A stretch of DNA of 64,000 nt from Lewinellaceae bacterium (GTDB lineage: Bacteria; Bacteroidota; Bacteroidia; Chitinophagales; Saprospiraceae), in NCBI GenBank assembly GCA_020636325.1, contig JACJYC010000003.1, positions 682,001-746,000 of the forward strand, in the 5' to 3' direction. The translations under genes and the position numbers were made by a program. The notes beneath the pieces were generated by a model. The model made no database searches, was not told the DNA's origin, and worked only from the letters and a program-made list of their open reading frames with translations. Positions 1-10,600 of the stretch are shown here, in pieces (position 1 is the first letter of the stretch; every line of letters begins with the position of its first letter).

Positions 1-1
1 A

Positions 2-3000
2 AACGCAGCCCGGAATCACCCGCATAAAACAGCCCTGGTATTTGAGGAAAAAACCATTTCGTTCGAATCCTTTCACGAGCAAGTCAACAGGATTGCCCAT
101 CTGATTGTCAGCAGGACCCAGCACAGGACCGGCAAGGTAATCGGGGTTCAATTCGGCAATCCCGTTCAAATGATCATCGCCTTTGCCGCGATTTTGAAAA
201 GCGGGAATGCCTTTCTGCCCGTTGAACCGGCGCAACCCGAGGCCAGGGCAAAGTTCATGATCGAGCAAAGCCAGGCGGTCCTTTTCCTGTCGGACCAGGA
301 GTGGGCCGTCCGGGATTTCCCCGGCATCACCCTGAAATGGGTGCAACTGGAGGAGCAGTCTTCCGGTTTTCCGGCTACCGCCCCGGCGATTGCGCTTACT
401 GCCCAATCACCCTGTTACCTGATTTTCACTTCAGGCACCACCGGCAATCCTAAAGGCGTACTGATTTCCCACGGATCGATTGCGAATTATCTGAACTGGT
501 TCATAACCCGGCATCAGATCAATGCATCCGACAAAACCGTGCTGTTCTCCTCCATGGCCTTCGACCTCGGCCACACCATTATTTGGTCCGCCCTGATCAC
601 CGGAGCGGAATTGCACCTGGTCGCCCCGGAAAATATCCTGGCCTTCATAGGCGGACTCAACGCGTATATGGCAAAACAGGGGATCAGCTACATCAAATGT
701 ACGCCGTCCCATTTCAAGTTGATCCTGGAGGATCCCGACCTGCCCAGGTGGTCCGGATCACAACGCCTACGGCTCATTTTCCTCGGCGGCGAACAGATTG
801 ACGCCGAGGACCTCAATCGCTATTTCAAGCTCCATGACGGTGTATTGATCGTAAACGAATACGGGCCTACTGAAACTACGATAGGTGTCATAGCCAAAGA
901 AATAACCGCCGAAACAGCCGCGCATTTCAGCCGCAGGCCGGTAATCGGCAGGCCTTACGGCGGGCATTCCATCTTTATCCTGGATGAGGATCGCAATCCG
1001 GTTTTTCCGGGAGAATACGGGGGTATTTTTATCGGAGGCCCCGGTATTGCGCTGGCGTATCTCCACAGGCCGGATCTCACAGCGAAGGCTTTTGTCGACC
1101 TGCCCTCAGCCTGGGCTGGGGAAGGCAAATATTACGATTCCGGGGATCTGGGCAGATGGTTGCCGGATGGCGACATCCAGCTGGCCGGCAGAAAGGACGG
1201 TCAACTAAAAGTGAGGGGATACCGGATTGAACCGGAGGAAATCGCACAGGTGGCCGCCGGAATGCAAGGGGTGCGCAATGCCTTTGTATCCGCTTACAGG
1301 TCTGAAAAAACAGAGATCGGCATCCGGATGTTCGCCTGTTTCACCGGGCCGTCCGCTACGGTCGATACGCTGAGAACCTACCTCCTGGATCAGCTCCCGG
1401 AATACATGGTCCCGGATCAGATTTTTGAGACGGATCATATCCCGCTCACCCCGAACGGGAAAGTGGACCGCGATGCCCTGGACCGCGCGGCTGAGCATGA
1501 ACTTCAAAAAACAAGCCTCAAACTTCCTGTAACGGATACGGAAAACAGGATCGCTGCCATCTGGCGCGACTTGTTCGGAATCCCTGAAGTAGGCGTACAG
1601 CAGCATTTTTTCCAGTTGGGCGGGCACTCCCTTCTGGCTATGAAAATGCTGGCGCGGGTGCAGAAGCAACTTGGCTTAAGCATGCCCCTGCCCGAATTCT
1701 TCAAACAACCTACTATTGCCTTTTTGGCCGCGGCCTTGCATGCCGGCGGCAAAGAGCAGTTCACGCCCATTGTGCCAATTCAGCGGGAACCGGGAGCGCT
1801 GCTGACGGTTTCTCATGCTCAGCGCCGGATCTGGATGCAGGCTCAGTTGCAGGAAGAGGAAGGCGGGTTGAACGTCTACTTCGCAGTACGCCTGAAAAAT
1901 GATCCGGACCTGGCCAATATGGCCGATTGCCTGACGGCTCTGGCCAGGCGGCATGAGTCCCTTCGCACCAATTTCAAAGCGGTCGAAACGGGGGTCATGC
2001 AGGTCATTCGCGAGGTGGAGCGCACTTTTGTGCCGGTTGAGGATCTCGGGACCGAAGCCTGGTCGCCTGCCCGCCTGCATCAGGAGATCATTGCCGCTTC
2101 CAGGCGGGGTTTTGATCTGGAACGGGATATCCTTTTCCGTTGTTTCCGGTTCAGGGAAGCAGCCGGCGACTCTATCCTGGCCTTTGTTTTCCATCATATC
2201 CTTGTCGACGAATGGTCAATGGATGTTTTCCAGCAGGAGTTGACCACCTTGCTGACCTTCGGCAAGGAGGAAGGGCTGCGGCGGCTGCCTGAACTGCACG
2301 TCCAATACCCTGATTTTGCGGCATGGGAAAAAGAAAACTGCACGGAGGCGTACTTCAAACCGATGAAGGCCTACTTTGAACGTCAACTTTCCGGACAATT
2401 GCCCGTATTGAATTTGCCCACCGACTTCCCGCGCAAGACCAGGAAGACTCTCGAGGGAAATTCCACCGGCCTTGACCTGGATATCGACCCCGAAAAGCTC
2501 AACAACTTTTGCATTAAGCGGGGCTGTACGATGTTCTCTCTCCTGATCGCTTCGGTAAAGGCCTTGCTTTTCCGGCTGACCGGACAAACCGATATCATCA
2601 TCGGGACGCTGGCAGCCAACCGCATCCATCCGGACCTAGAACACCTCATCGGCAGTTTTTTCAATATTGTCCCGGTCCGATCCGGCTTTCCCGCCGATGC
2701 GCGGTTTTCCGATTTGCTGGGCATTGTCCATGATCAGGCGGATGCCGCCATGGCCAATGCCGCCTATCCGTTCGATCTGTTGCTGAGGGATCTTAAAACG
2801 CATCCGCTCCCGGGCCGGTCGCCTGTTTTTGATGTGATGGTCACGCTCCGAACCCTGCGGGATGAGGACGAGCGGGAGAACCGGGCCGGAAGTCTGGTCT
2901 TCGAACCCTACGTGATGCCTTCCTTATCCAGCAAATACGATCTGCTGTTCGACTTTGTCCGCAGAAACGAAAATCTGAGGGTCCTGATCGAATACAATAC

Positions 3001-3163
3001 CGGCCTCTTCAAAGAGGAAACCGTGAAGGAATTCTGCAGGATCCTCCAGGTGCTGCTCGAAGCCATACTCGTAAATCCTGACATCCGGATTCCGGAAATC
3101 GGAGCCCCTGAAGGGGAGACCCCCGGCGCCGAAGATGCTTCAGAGTCTTTTTTCAGCTTCTAA
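2..3163 (+). CDS. NRPS, 5'-truncated by window: A-PCP-C
   Basis: The frame is open from base 2, so this is the end of a longer NRPS (1,053 residues visible). Domains in order are an almost complete adenylation domain (about 1-520, with the SGTTGNPKG loop and YGPTE), a carrier domain with GGHS whose phosphopantetheine serine is residue 543, and a C-terminal condensation domain (about 610-1045). The pocket residues read D-L-T-K-F-G-E-I-G-K. This is the Asn/Asp family of codes, and Glu at the seventh position favours Asn. The terminal C domain has HHILVDEWS at 731-739, so the usual Gly after the motif Asp is Glu. There is no A domain after this C domain. The next NRPS starts with a half C domain and then A, so the two proteins probably act together as one elongation module. 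The function is secure; the substrate is inferred by eye. Confidence 0.93.
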   Translation, partial: NAARNHPHKTALVFEEKTISFESFHEQVNRIAHLIVSRTQHRTGKVIGVQFGNPVQMIIAFAAILKSGNAFLPVEPAQPEARAKFMIEQSQAVLFLSDQEWAVRDFPGITLKWVQLEEQSSGFPATAPAIALTAQSPCYLIFTSGTTGNPKGVLISHGSIANYLNWFITRHQINASDKTVLFSSMAFDLGHTIIWSALITGAELHLVAPENILAFIGGLNAYMAKQGISYIKCTPSHFKLILEDPDLPRWSGSQRLRLIFLGGEQIDAEDLNRYFKLHDGVLIVNEYGPTETTIGVIAKEITAETAAHFSRRPVIGRPYGGHSIFILDEDRNPVFPGEYGGIFIGGPGIALAYLHRPDLTAKAFVDLPSAWAGEGKYYDSGDLGRWLPDGDIQLAGRKDGQLKVRGYRIEPEEIAQVAAGMQGVRNAFVSAYRSEKTEIGIRMFACFTGPSATVDTLRTYLLDQLPEYMVPDQIFETDHIPLTPNGKVDRDALDRAAEHELQKTSLKLPVTDTENRIAAIWRDLFGIPEVGVQQHFFQLGGHSLLAMKMLARVQKQLGLSMPLPEFFKQPTIAFLAAALHAGGKEQFTPIVPIQREPGALLTVSHAQRRIWMQAQLQEEEGGLNVYFAVRLKNDPDLANMADCLTALARRHESLRTNFKAVETGVMQVIREVERTFVPVEDLGTEAWSPARLHQEIIAASRRGFDLERDILFRCFRFREAAGDSILAFVFHHILVDEWSMDVFQQELTTLLTFGKEEGLRRLPELHVQYPDFAAWEKENCTEAYFKPMKAYFERQLSGQLPVLNLPTDFPRKTRKTLEGNSTGLDLDIDPEKLNNFCIKRGCTMFSLLIASVKALLFRLTGQTDIIIGTLAANRIHPDLEHLIGSFFNIVPVRSGFPADARFSDLLGIVHDQADAAMANAAYPFDLLLRDLKTHPLPGRSPVFDVMVTLRTLRDEDERENRAGSLVFEPYVMPSLSSKYDLLFDFVRRNENLRVLIEYNTGLFKEETVKEFCRILQVLLEAILVNPDIRIPEIGAPEGETPGAEDASESFFSF

Positions 3164-3175
3164 TACCCATTTCCT

Positions 3176-3910
3176 ATGTTCCTAAAACAAGAGTATAACC
3201 GGTACAGTCCCCAGGACCATGAAACCTGGAGCATCCTGTTCAGGCGTCAAAGAGACACGGTGGTCAAGTCTGCTTCCGCGGCCTACCAGGACGGCTACAA
3301 CAAACTGGCCATTGATCCGGACAAAATCGTGCAGGTCGAGACGTTTAATGAGGTCCTCAGGTCCTATTGCGGTTGGACGATCCGGGGCGTCAGCGGTCTT
3401 GTTCCCAACAAGGAATTCTTTGACATGCTCATCAACCGCCAGTTTCCGGTGACGGTATTCATCCGGAAACGGGAAGAGCTGGATTACGCCAAACAACCGG
3501 ATATTTTCCACGATGTGATCGGCCATGTGCCGATGCTGCTGAATGAGGTCTTTGTTTCTTTCATAGTGGACTTCAGCCGCATCAGCAGACGGTACCTGCA
3601 CCACCCCAAGGCGGTTGACTACCTTTCAAGGTTATACTGGTTCACCCTTGAAATGGGCCTGATCACGGAAGAAAACAAGATCAAACCCTATGGCGGTGCG
3701 ATCATAACGTCCAAGGATGAGATTAACAATATCCGCAGCGACATAAGCAAGAAACATCAGTTTGACATCTGGAAACTGATCAATACTCCGATCAAGCTGA
3801 TGATCCAGACGGAATACTTCATCATCCAGAATTACAATCAGTTGTTCAACTCCCTGAAAGACCTGGAAAGGATTCTGCAGGAGGAGTTCACTCCTTCACC
3901 CGCGGTTTGA
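3176..3910 (+). CDS. Pterin-dependent aromatic amino acid hydroxylase
   Basis: A 244-residue protein of the biopterin-dependent aromatic amino acid hydroxylase family (Phe, Tyr or Trp hydroxylase). These non-haem iron enzymes hydroxylate the aromatic ring of the free amino acid using O2 and tetrahydropterin. The iron site is visible: FHDVIGHVP supplies His112 and His117, and Glu159 in YWFTLEMGL is the third ligand. The spacing matches the 2-His-1-Glu triad of phenylalanine hydroxylase. There is no ACT regulatory domain, and the protein is about the size of a bare catalytic domain. It starts 12 bases after one NRPS stop and ends 23 bases before the next NRPS start, so it is surely co-transcribed. 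It most likely makes Tyr, meta-Tyr or hydroxy-Trp as a building block. Substrate and ring position cannot be read from the sequence. No pterin recycling gene is present here. Confidence 0.88.
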   Translation: MFLKQEYNRYSPQDHETWSILFRRQRDTVVKSASAAYQDGYNKLAIDPDKIVQVETFNEVLRSYCGWTIRGVSGLVPNKEFFDMLINRQFPVTVFIRKREELDYAKQPDIFHDVIGHVPMLLNEVFVSFIVDFSRISRRYLHHPKAVDYLSRLYWFTLEMGLITEENKIKPYGGAIITSKDEINNIRSDISKKHQFDIWKLINTPIKLMIQTEYFIIQNYNQLFNSLKDLERILQEEFTPSPAV

Positions 3911-3933
3911 TAGCGCTATAATTTTCCCTCTGC

Positions 3934-4660
3934 ATGATTACCAATAAACAGTTTATTTTTTCCGGCGACCGCTTTGCCGGTCATCTGGCGTTCTGGAAAA
4001 AGGAACTGTCTGAACCGGGACCTCCCTGGACCTTCCGGGGAGACAAAAACGGCAGCGGCAGCAGAGTTGTCGAGCGTTTTTGTTTTGAACTTGAACAAGC
4101 ATGCGCCCGGAGGCTGGAGGCCATCGCGGGGAACCGCCCTATGGAGCGCTTTACCCTTTTCCTGACGGCGGCCGCGGTAGTGATATCGAAATATTCAGGC
4201 TATCCAAGGGTCGCTCTCGCCACACCGCTGACCAGGGCCGGAGTATCGGACGTTCAGTGGGAAACATTTGTCCCCGTAGCCCTGGACCTGGATGAAAAGG
4301 CCAGCCTCAAAAAGACGATCATTGACGTCAGCAACCGCCTGAAGGAATGCTACCGTTTTCAGAACTTCCCGCTGGACCTTGCGGAGGAGAAAGTTGTCCG
4401 GATCGCCGACATTTGCATTTCAAGCGAGGACCTGCACGTTGATATTGCCGACGACGCCCAGGACTGGGACTTCCGCATTCACGTCAGCGGTCCGCTTTCA
4501 GAGGCCCCCTGCGCATTCAGGATCGATGCCGACCCGCGGTATTATTCCCCGGATTTTGTCAGGGCTTTCGGCAGGCATTTGCAGGTAATCCTGAACGAAT
4601 ATTCTGACGCGGAAAAAACCATCGGGGCATGCACCCTGCTTTCGGAGGAAGAAGAGCGCC
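3934..4660 (+). other. Truncated condensation domain (C-terminal lobe only)
   Basis: The first 240 or so codons of this NRPS align with the second half of C domains. Visible landmarks are FWKKELS, FTLFLTAAAVVISKYSG (the equivalent of TLFMTLLAAYKVLLYRYSG in neighbouring full domains) and LLSEEEERRLIKDFNDT leading into the A domain. The N-terminal lobe with its catalytic HHxxxDG is absent. The start codon is well placed 23 bases after the hydroxylase gene, so this looks like the real protein start and not a missed upstream exon or frameshift. Confidence 0.8.
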
Positions 4661-7600
4661 GGTTGATAAAAGACTTCAACGATACGGCATTTCCTTACCC
4701 GGAAGAAAAAACCGTCATTGATCTTTTCAGGGAAAACGCTGCGCGGCATCCCGAACACGCAGCCCTGCTGTACAAGGATCAAACGATTTCCTACCGGGAG
4801 CTTGATGCCAGGTCGGATCACCTGGCCGCTTTTTTGCAAAGCAAGGGTTTGGCCGGGAGACAAATCGCAGCGATCTGCCTGGGCAGGTCGGTTGAAATGA
4901 TCGTCGCCGTGCTGGGCGTGCTTAAATCCGGAAATGCCTATGTTCCCATTGACCCTAAACTGCCCATCAACAGGATCCGCCTGATCCTGGAGGATACCGG
5001 CGCAGGGCTGTTGCTGGCGGATGCGCAAACCGATCCCGCACTGCAGGAAACCGGAATTCCGGAAAGGGTAGTGCTGGATGAACAACGGCCGGATGTAACG
5101 GCCGGCGAAACCGGCAATATACCTTCTCCGCCAACCCCGGATGACCCGGCCTATGTGATCTTCACTTCCGGATCAACCGGCCTGCCCAAGGGGGTCCGGA
5201 TCACGCACCGGAATCTTTGCCTGCGGCTGACCGGCATGGCGAACCGGCTGGATTTTGACCGGCAGACCAGGACCTGTTTGCTGACCAATTTTGTCTTTGA
5301 CGTTTCACTGCTGGAGATCCTGCTGCCCCTGATCGCTGGCGGCAGCCTCTGCATTCCGCCGGAAGAAACAATTTATGACCTTCCCAGGCTGGCAGACCTG
5401 ATGGCTGCGCAAAAGGTGACCATTATCCAGGCTACCCCCAGCTTCTTGTCCGAACTTGCGCAGGCATTGGACCAGGAAGCGGTTTCCAGGCTCGGCCTGA
5501 CCAGGATCTGTTCCGGAGGAGAATCCCTGAAAAAGGAGTTGGTGGAGGAGTTGAAGCGAAAACTGCCCGGCGTAAAACTCAGCAATCATTATGGGCCGAC
5601 CGAAACCACCATCGATGCAATAGCCTTAAAGGACATCGACCGCTATGAAACCAACTGGATCGGCAAGCCCTTGCCCAATACCTGGGCTTATATCGTCAAC
5701 GCGGCCTTAAAACCCGTACCGGTCGGGGTTGCAGGAGAATTGCTGATTGGCGGCGCCGCTGTTTCGCCCGGTTACCTCAACCGGCCTGAAATAAATGCCG
5801 AAAAATTCCTGTCCAATCCCGTAGATCCGCAAAAAGGCGGCCCGGTTTACAGATCCGGCGACCTCGCCAGATGGCTTCCTGACGGCAACATTGAATTCAT
5901 CGGCAGGATTGATGAACAGGTCAAGATCCGGGGATTCCGGGTGGAGCCGGGTGAGATCGAAACCCTGTTAAGCGGTTTCAGCGGCGTCAGAAATTCAGCC
6001 GTCACCCTCTTTGAAGACCGGAACGGGAGCCCGCAACTGGCAGCATATGTGGTCATGAAACCGGGGGAGCCCTTTGACCGGCAGCAACTGGTCGCCTTTC
6101 TTGAAAACCAGGTGCCGGCGTACATGGTGCCGGCCAGGTGGGTGCCGATGGAGCACTTGCCGCTTACCCCGACCGGCAAATTGGACAAAAAGGCCCTGCC
6201 CGATCCCAACGAACAAGAAGGAAATAGCGCCAAATACCTTGCGCCGAAAACCGGCTGCGAAATTGGTTTGGCAGAAATATGGGCGGACCTGCTGCAGCGG
6301 GAAGAAATCAGTGCGGATGATGACTTTTTTGAGATCGGCGGCCATTCTTTGCTGGCCATGCGACTGATCACCCGGATTCACCGGCGGTTCGGCGTTAAGG
6401 TCTCCTTCCTGGAAATATTTCAAAATCCGGAACTTGCCGGACTCGCGGCCCTTATCGATTCGAAGCATCCGGAACAAGATCAACCGATAGCATTTGCTGT
6501 TCCCCGGAAGGGAGACAACCTTTTCCATCTTTCCGACGGCCAGCAGCAAATGTGGATCATGGATCAGCAGCAGGAGGACCCCGTCGGGTTTGTCCTCCCG
6601 GATTATTTCCGGCTCAGGGGCCGCCTTGAGATCGGCTACCTGGAGGAGGCCTTCCACAACATAATCCGCAGACATGAAAGCCTGAGAACCGTCTTTAAGG
6701 TTGTCGACGGTACCCCGTACCAACTGGTCAGGACTTTTGAGCAGGCAGGCGTCCGGCTCCTATATGAAGACTTCCGCGCTTATAATGACCGGGAAGCCCG
6801 TGCGGCGGCCGAGGCCAGAGAAGATGCCGTCACAAGTTTCGACCTTGAAAACGGCCCGCTGATCAGGGCAAAGCTCATCCAATTGTCCGACGTGGAGTTC
6901 GTCTTCCTGATGAGCATCCACCATATCGTTTCGGACGGCGTCTCCACCCTTAATTTGTTCCGTGAGCTGATTGCCGGGTACAATGCCCTGGCAGCCGGCA
7001 AGCCATACGATCCGCCGGCGCTGCGGATTCAGTACAAGGATTATGCCGCCTGGCAACAAACGCGGAAGATTGATCCGGACCACAGGGATTTCTGGCTTAA
7101 AACCTTCGAAGGTTACTCGCCGTCCGACCTGCTGATCCCGGATTTTCCGCGCACGGGCGCCGGGAATTCCAAAGGGGAGGTCGAACCCTTTACCATCAGT
7201 GAGGACCAAACCCGGGCACTGAACCGGTTTTGCAGGAAGAACGGCCTTAGCCTGTTCATGCTTTTCAGGGGGATTGCCGATTTGCTCCTCTACAGGTATT
7301 CCGGCCAAAAGGACATTGCCGTGGGCGCAACGGTCTCAGACAGGGAACACGCCGACCTCCAGGACCAGATCGGCCTCTTCGTCAACATTCTCGTCTTCCG
7401 CTCGGTGATCGACCCTGCCAGGACCCTGAAACAACATTTCGATGCAATAAAGCAAAACACCCTTGAAAGTTACAAACACCAGGCTTTCCCTTTCCAGGAA
7501 CTGGTAAAAGAGCTGCAGGTGCCGCGCAGGCCGGGCAGAAACCCCCTGTTTGACGTATACCTGGCTGTCGGCGCCGAAACCCAAACCCTGCTGGGTTCCG

Positions 7601-10600
7601 GGAAATTCGCCGGCCTCGAAATGGAAAAAATGGATATCGGTTATGCCGCCAGCATACACGACCTGATCATAAATGTCATTGAAAAGGAATCCCGCATCGA
7701 GGGCGCCCTGATCTTTCCCGAGGGTTTGTACCACAAGGACAGGATGAGCTCCATCCGGGATCATTTGCTGCATGCGATAGAACTATTGGCCGGAAACGAA
7801 AACCAGGTGCTGGATATGCCGTTCTCGCAGATCGGTTTCATGCCGGAAGCGGAAACAAACAGGATGCTTGCCTTTGGAACCCGGTCGGCGCCCTTCCCGG
7901 AAGACAAGACCGTTGTCCACCTGTTTGAGGAGCAGGCGGCCCGCTATCCGGAAAAAGCAGCGATTGTGTTTGAAGACCGGGAACTGACCTACCGGGAGCT
8001 GAATGAAGCATCCAACCGGCTGGCCGGCAACCTGATCCAAAACGGAGCCGGCAGCGGGTCATTGGTGGCAGTTTGCCTGGACCGATCGGCTGAGATGATC
8101 GTCAGCATAATGGGCATTCTGAAAGCGGGTGCGGCCTATCTGCCCATCGATCCCGGGTATCCCGGTGAAAGGATCAGCTTCATGCTGGCTGACAGTGCTT
8201 ATTCCAGCCTGATCGACCAAACCTTCCTCAGGGAGCACAACAAGATCAAGGATCGTTTTTCCGAACTGAATCCCGTAACCAAGCCCGGGCCTGAAGACCT
8301 GTATTCCGTTATTTATACCTCGGGCTCCACCGGAAGGCCGAAAGGCGTAATGCTGGAGCACCGGGGGCTGGTCAACCATATCCACAATGTAAAAAACCAT
8401 TATCAGATTGACCGGAACAGCCGGTTCCTCCAATTTTTCAATATCGGATTTGACGCAGCCGCCGAGGAGATTTTCACTGCGCTCTCCTTCGGCGCCACCC
8501 TGTGCATCAGAAACGAGGATGACCTGGATGCAAAGAACATGATCCGGTTCCTCAACAAGCATGCCGTCACGCATGCGGATTTTTCTACCGCCTATTTCGA
8601 GGGGTTGATCAGCGCGATTCCGAACGGCGCCCTCCGGCAACCGCTGGTAAGTTGCGGCATCGGCGGTGAAAAAGCGGGGAAAGCGTTCATCGTAAAAAAC
8701 AGATCAACCCTGCGGTCATTCACCGCCAGACTGTTCAATGTTTACGGCCCAACCGAAACCACCCTCACGGTATCCATACACGATGTATTGAACGATGCCG
8801 ACCTGGAGGAACGCGTCAACGTCCCGATCGGCATCCCGTATCCCAATCGCAGCATCTATGTGCTGGACGAAGCGCTAAGGCCTGCCCCCATCGGCGTATA
8901 CGGAGAAATCCACATCGGCGGGACAGGCATTGCCAGGGGGTACCTTAACCGGCCCGAACTGACCGCTGAAAAATTTGTACGCGATCCTTTTGCAACGAAC
9001 TCCGGCGCCAGGATGTACCGGACAGGAGACCTTGGGCGATGGCTGCCGGACGGCAACCTCGAATTCCTGGGCAGAACGGACTCGCAGGTCAAGATCCGGG
9101 GTTACCGCATAGAACCCGGGGAGATCGAATCCGTTTTGCAAAGATCTCCGCTGATCCGGGAAGGCGTGGTGGTTGCCAGGGATGAATCCGGCGCAAGCAA
9201 GCGGTTGGTCGCTTATGTGGTGCCTGTACAACCCCGGTACAACCGGAAGGACCTATTGGCGCATTTGCGGTCGGCATTGCCGGATTACATGATTCCTTCC
9301 TTCGTCGTCGAACTGGCGGAAATGCCCCTGACCAGAAACGGCAAACTGGACAAGAAAGCGCTGCCCGCGCCTGAAATCGCCTCGCTGGGATCGGCGGATT
9401 ACGAAGCCCCCGGCAATGAAGTCGAAAACCTGCTCGCACGCATTTGGGCCGATCTGCTGGGGCTTGAACGGGTGGGGATAAACGATAACTTTTATGAACT
9501 GGGCGGCGACTCCATCAAAGCGCTCCAGGTAGCCTCCCAACTGCACCGTGCAGGGTGGAAGGTCGAAACCAAGGATATTTTCCTTCACCAGACCATCGGC
9601 GAGCTGGGTACCCGGCTCCAGGCCATTTCCAGGATTCCCGACCAGGCGCCGGTAGTGGGCCGGGTACCCCTGAATGCTATCCAGAAGGCTTTCTTTGGGT
9701 GGGGCCTCCACCAGCCCAACCATTTCAACCAGGCGATCCTGCTGGATTGTCCGGCGGACATCACCGCCGATGGGCTAACCGGCATGCTGGAACGCATTCA
9801 GGAGCACCACGACCTGCTGAGAGCCCGGTTCGCCGTGGAGGAAAATGGCCGGGAAGTCCTGATCTGCGATCCCCCGGGCGGCCAGGTACCCATTGAAGTC
9901 ATCAACCCCGGCAATGCGCCGGATCCGATATCGGAAATGGACCTGATCTGCGACCGCGTCCAAAGGCAAATCGATATAACCGGTGCGATCTGGAAGGCAG
10001 TACTCATCGATCAGCAACCATCAAAAAAGCTGTTGATCGTTGCCCACCACCTGATCATCGACGCCGTTTCCTGGCGGATTTTACTCGAAGACCTTGCCGC
10101 CCTGTACCACCAATGGAAGAAGAATATGCCGTTGGACTTGTTCCTGAAAACCGATTCATTTCACGCGTGGGCCACCGGCATGCAGGCATATGCCCGGGGA
10201 GAAGCATGTCAAACCAGCAAGCACTATTGGCGGTCAATCGCAGGGAAGGAAATGCCCGCTTTACCAAGGGATAATGACCATCCGGATAACCGCTACGGAG
10301 ATGAATACAACAAAAGCTGCAAGCTGACAGCCGACCTCACCAAAAAGCTCATCCACCGCAGCTCAAGGGTTTCGGGCGCCGAAATGCCCGCTATCCTGCT
10401 CGCCGCTCTGGCGAAGGCGCTGCAAGAGGTTTTCGGGCTGCAGCGGGTCGCGGTCATGCTCGAGGGGCACGGCAGGGAGGAGATCCTCCGGGATTTGAAT
10501 GTTTCAAGAACGGTAGGGTGGTTCACCAGCATGTATCCGGTGATCCTTGAATGTCAATCCGGGGAACCGGTCAGCCGGACATTGGGGCGGGTCAGCGAGA

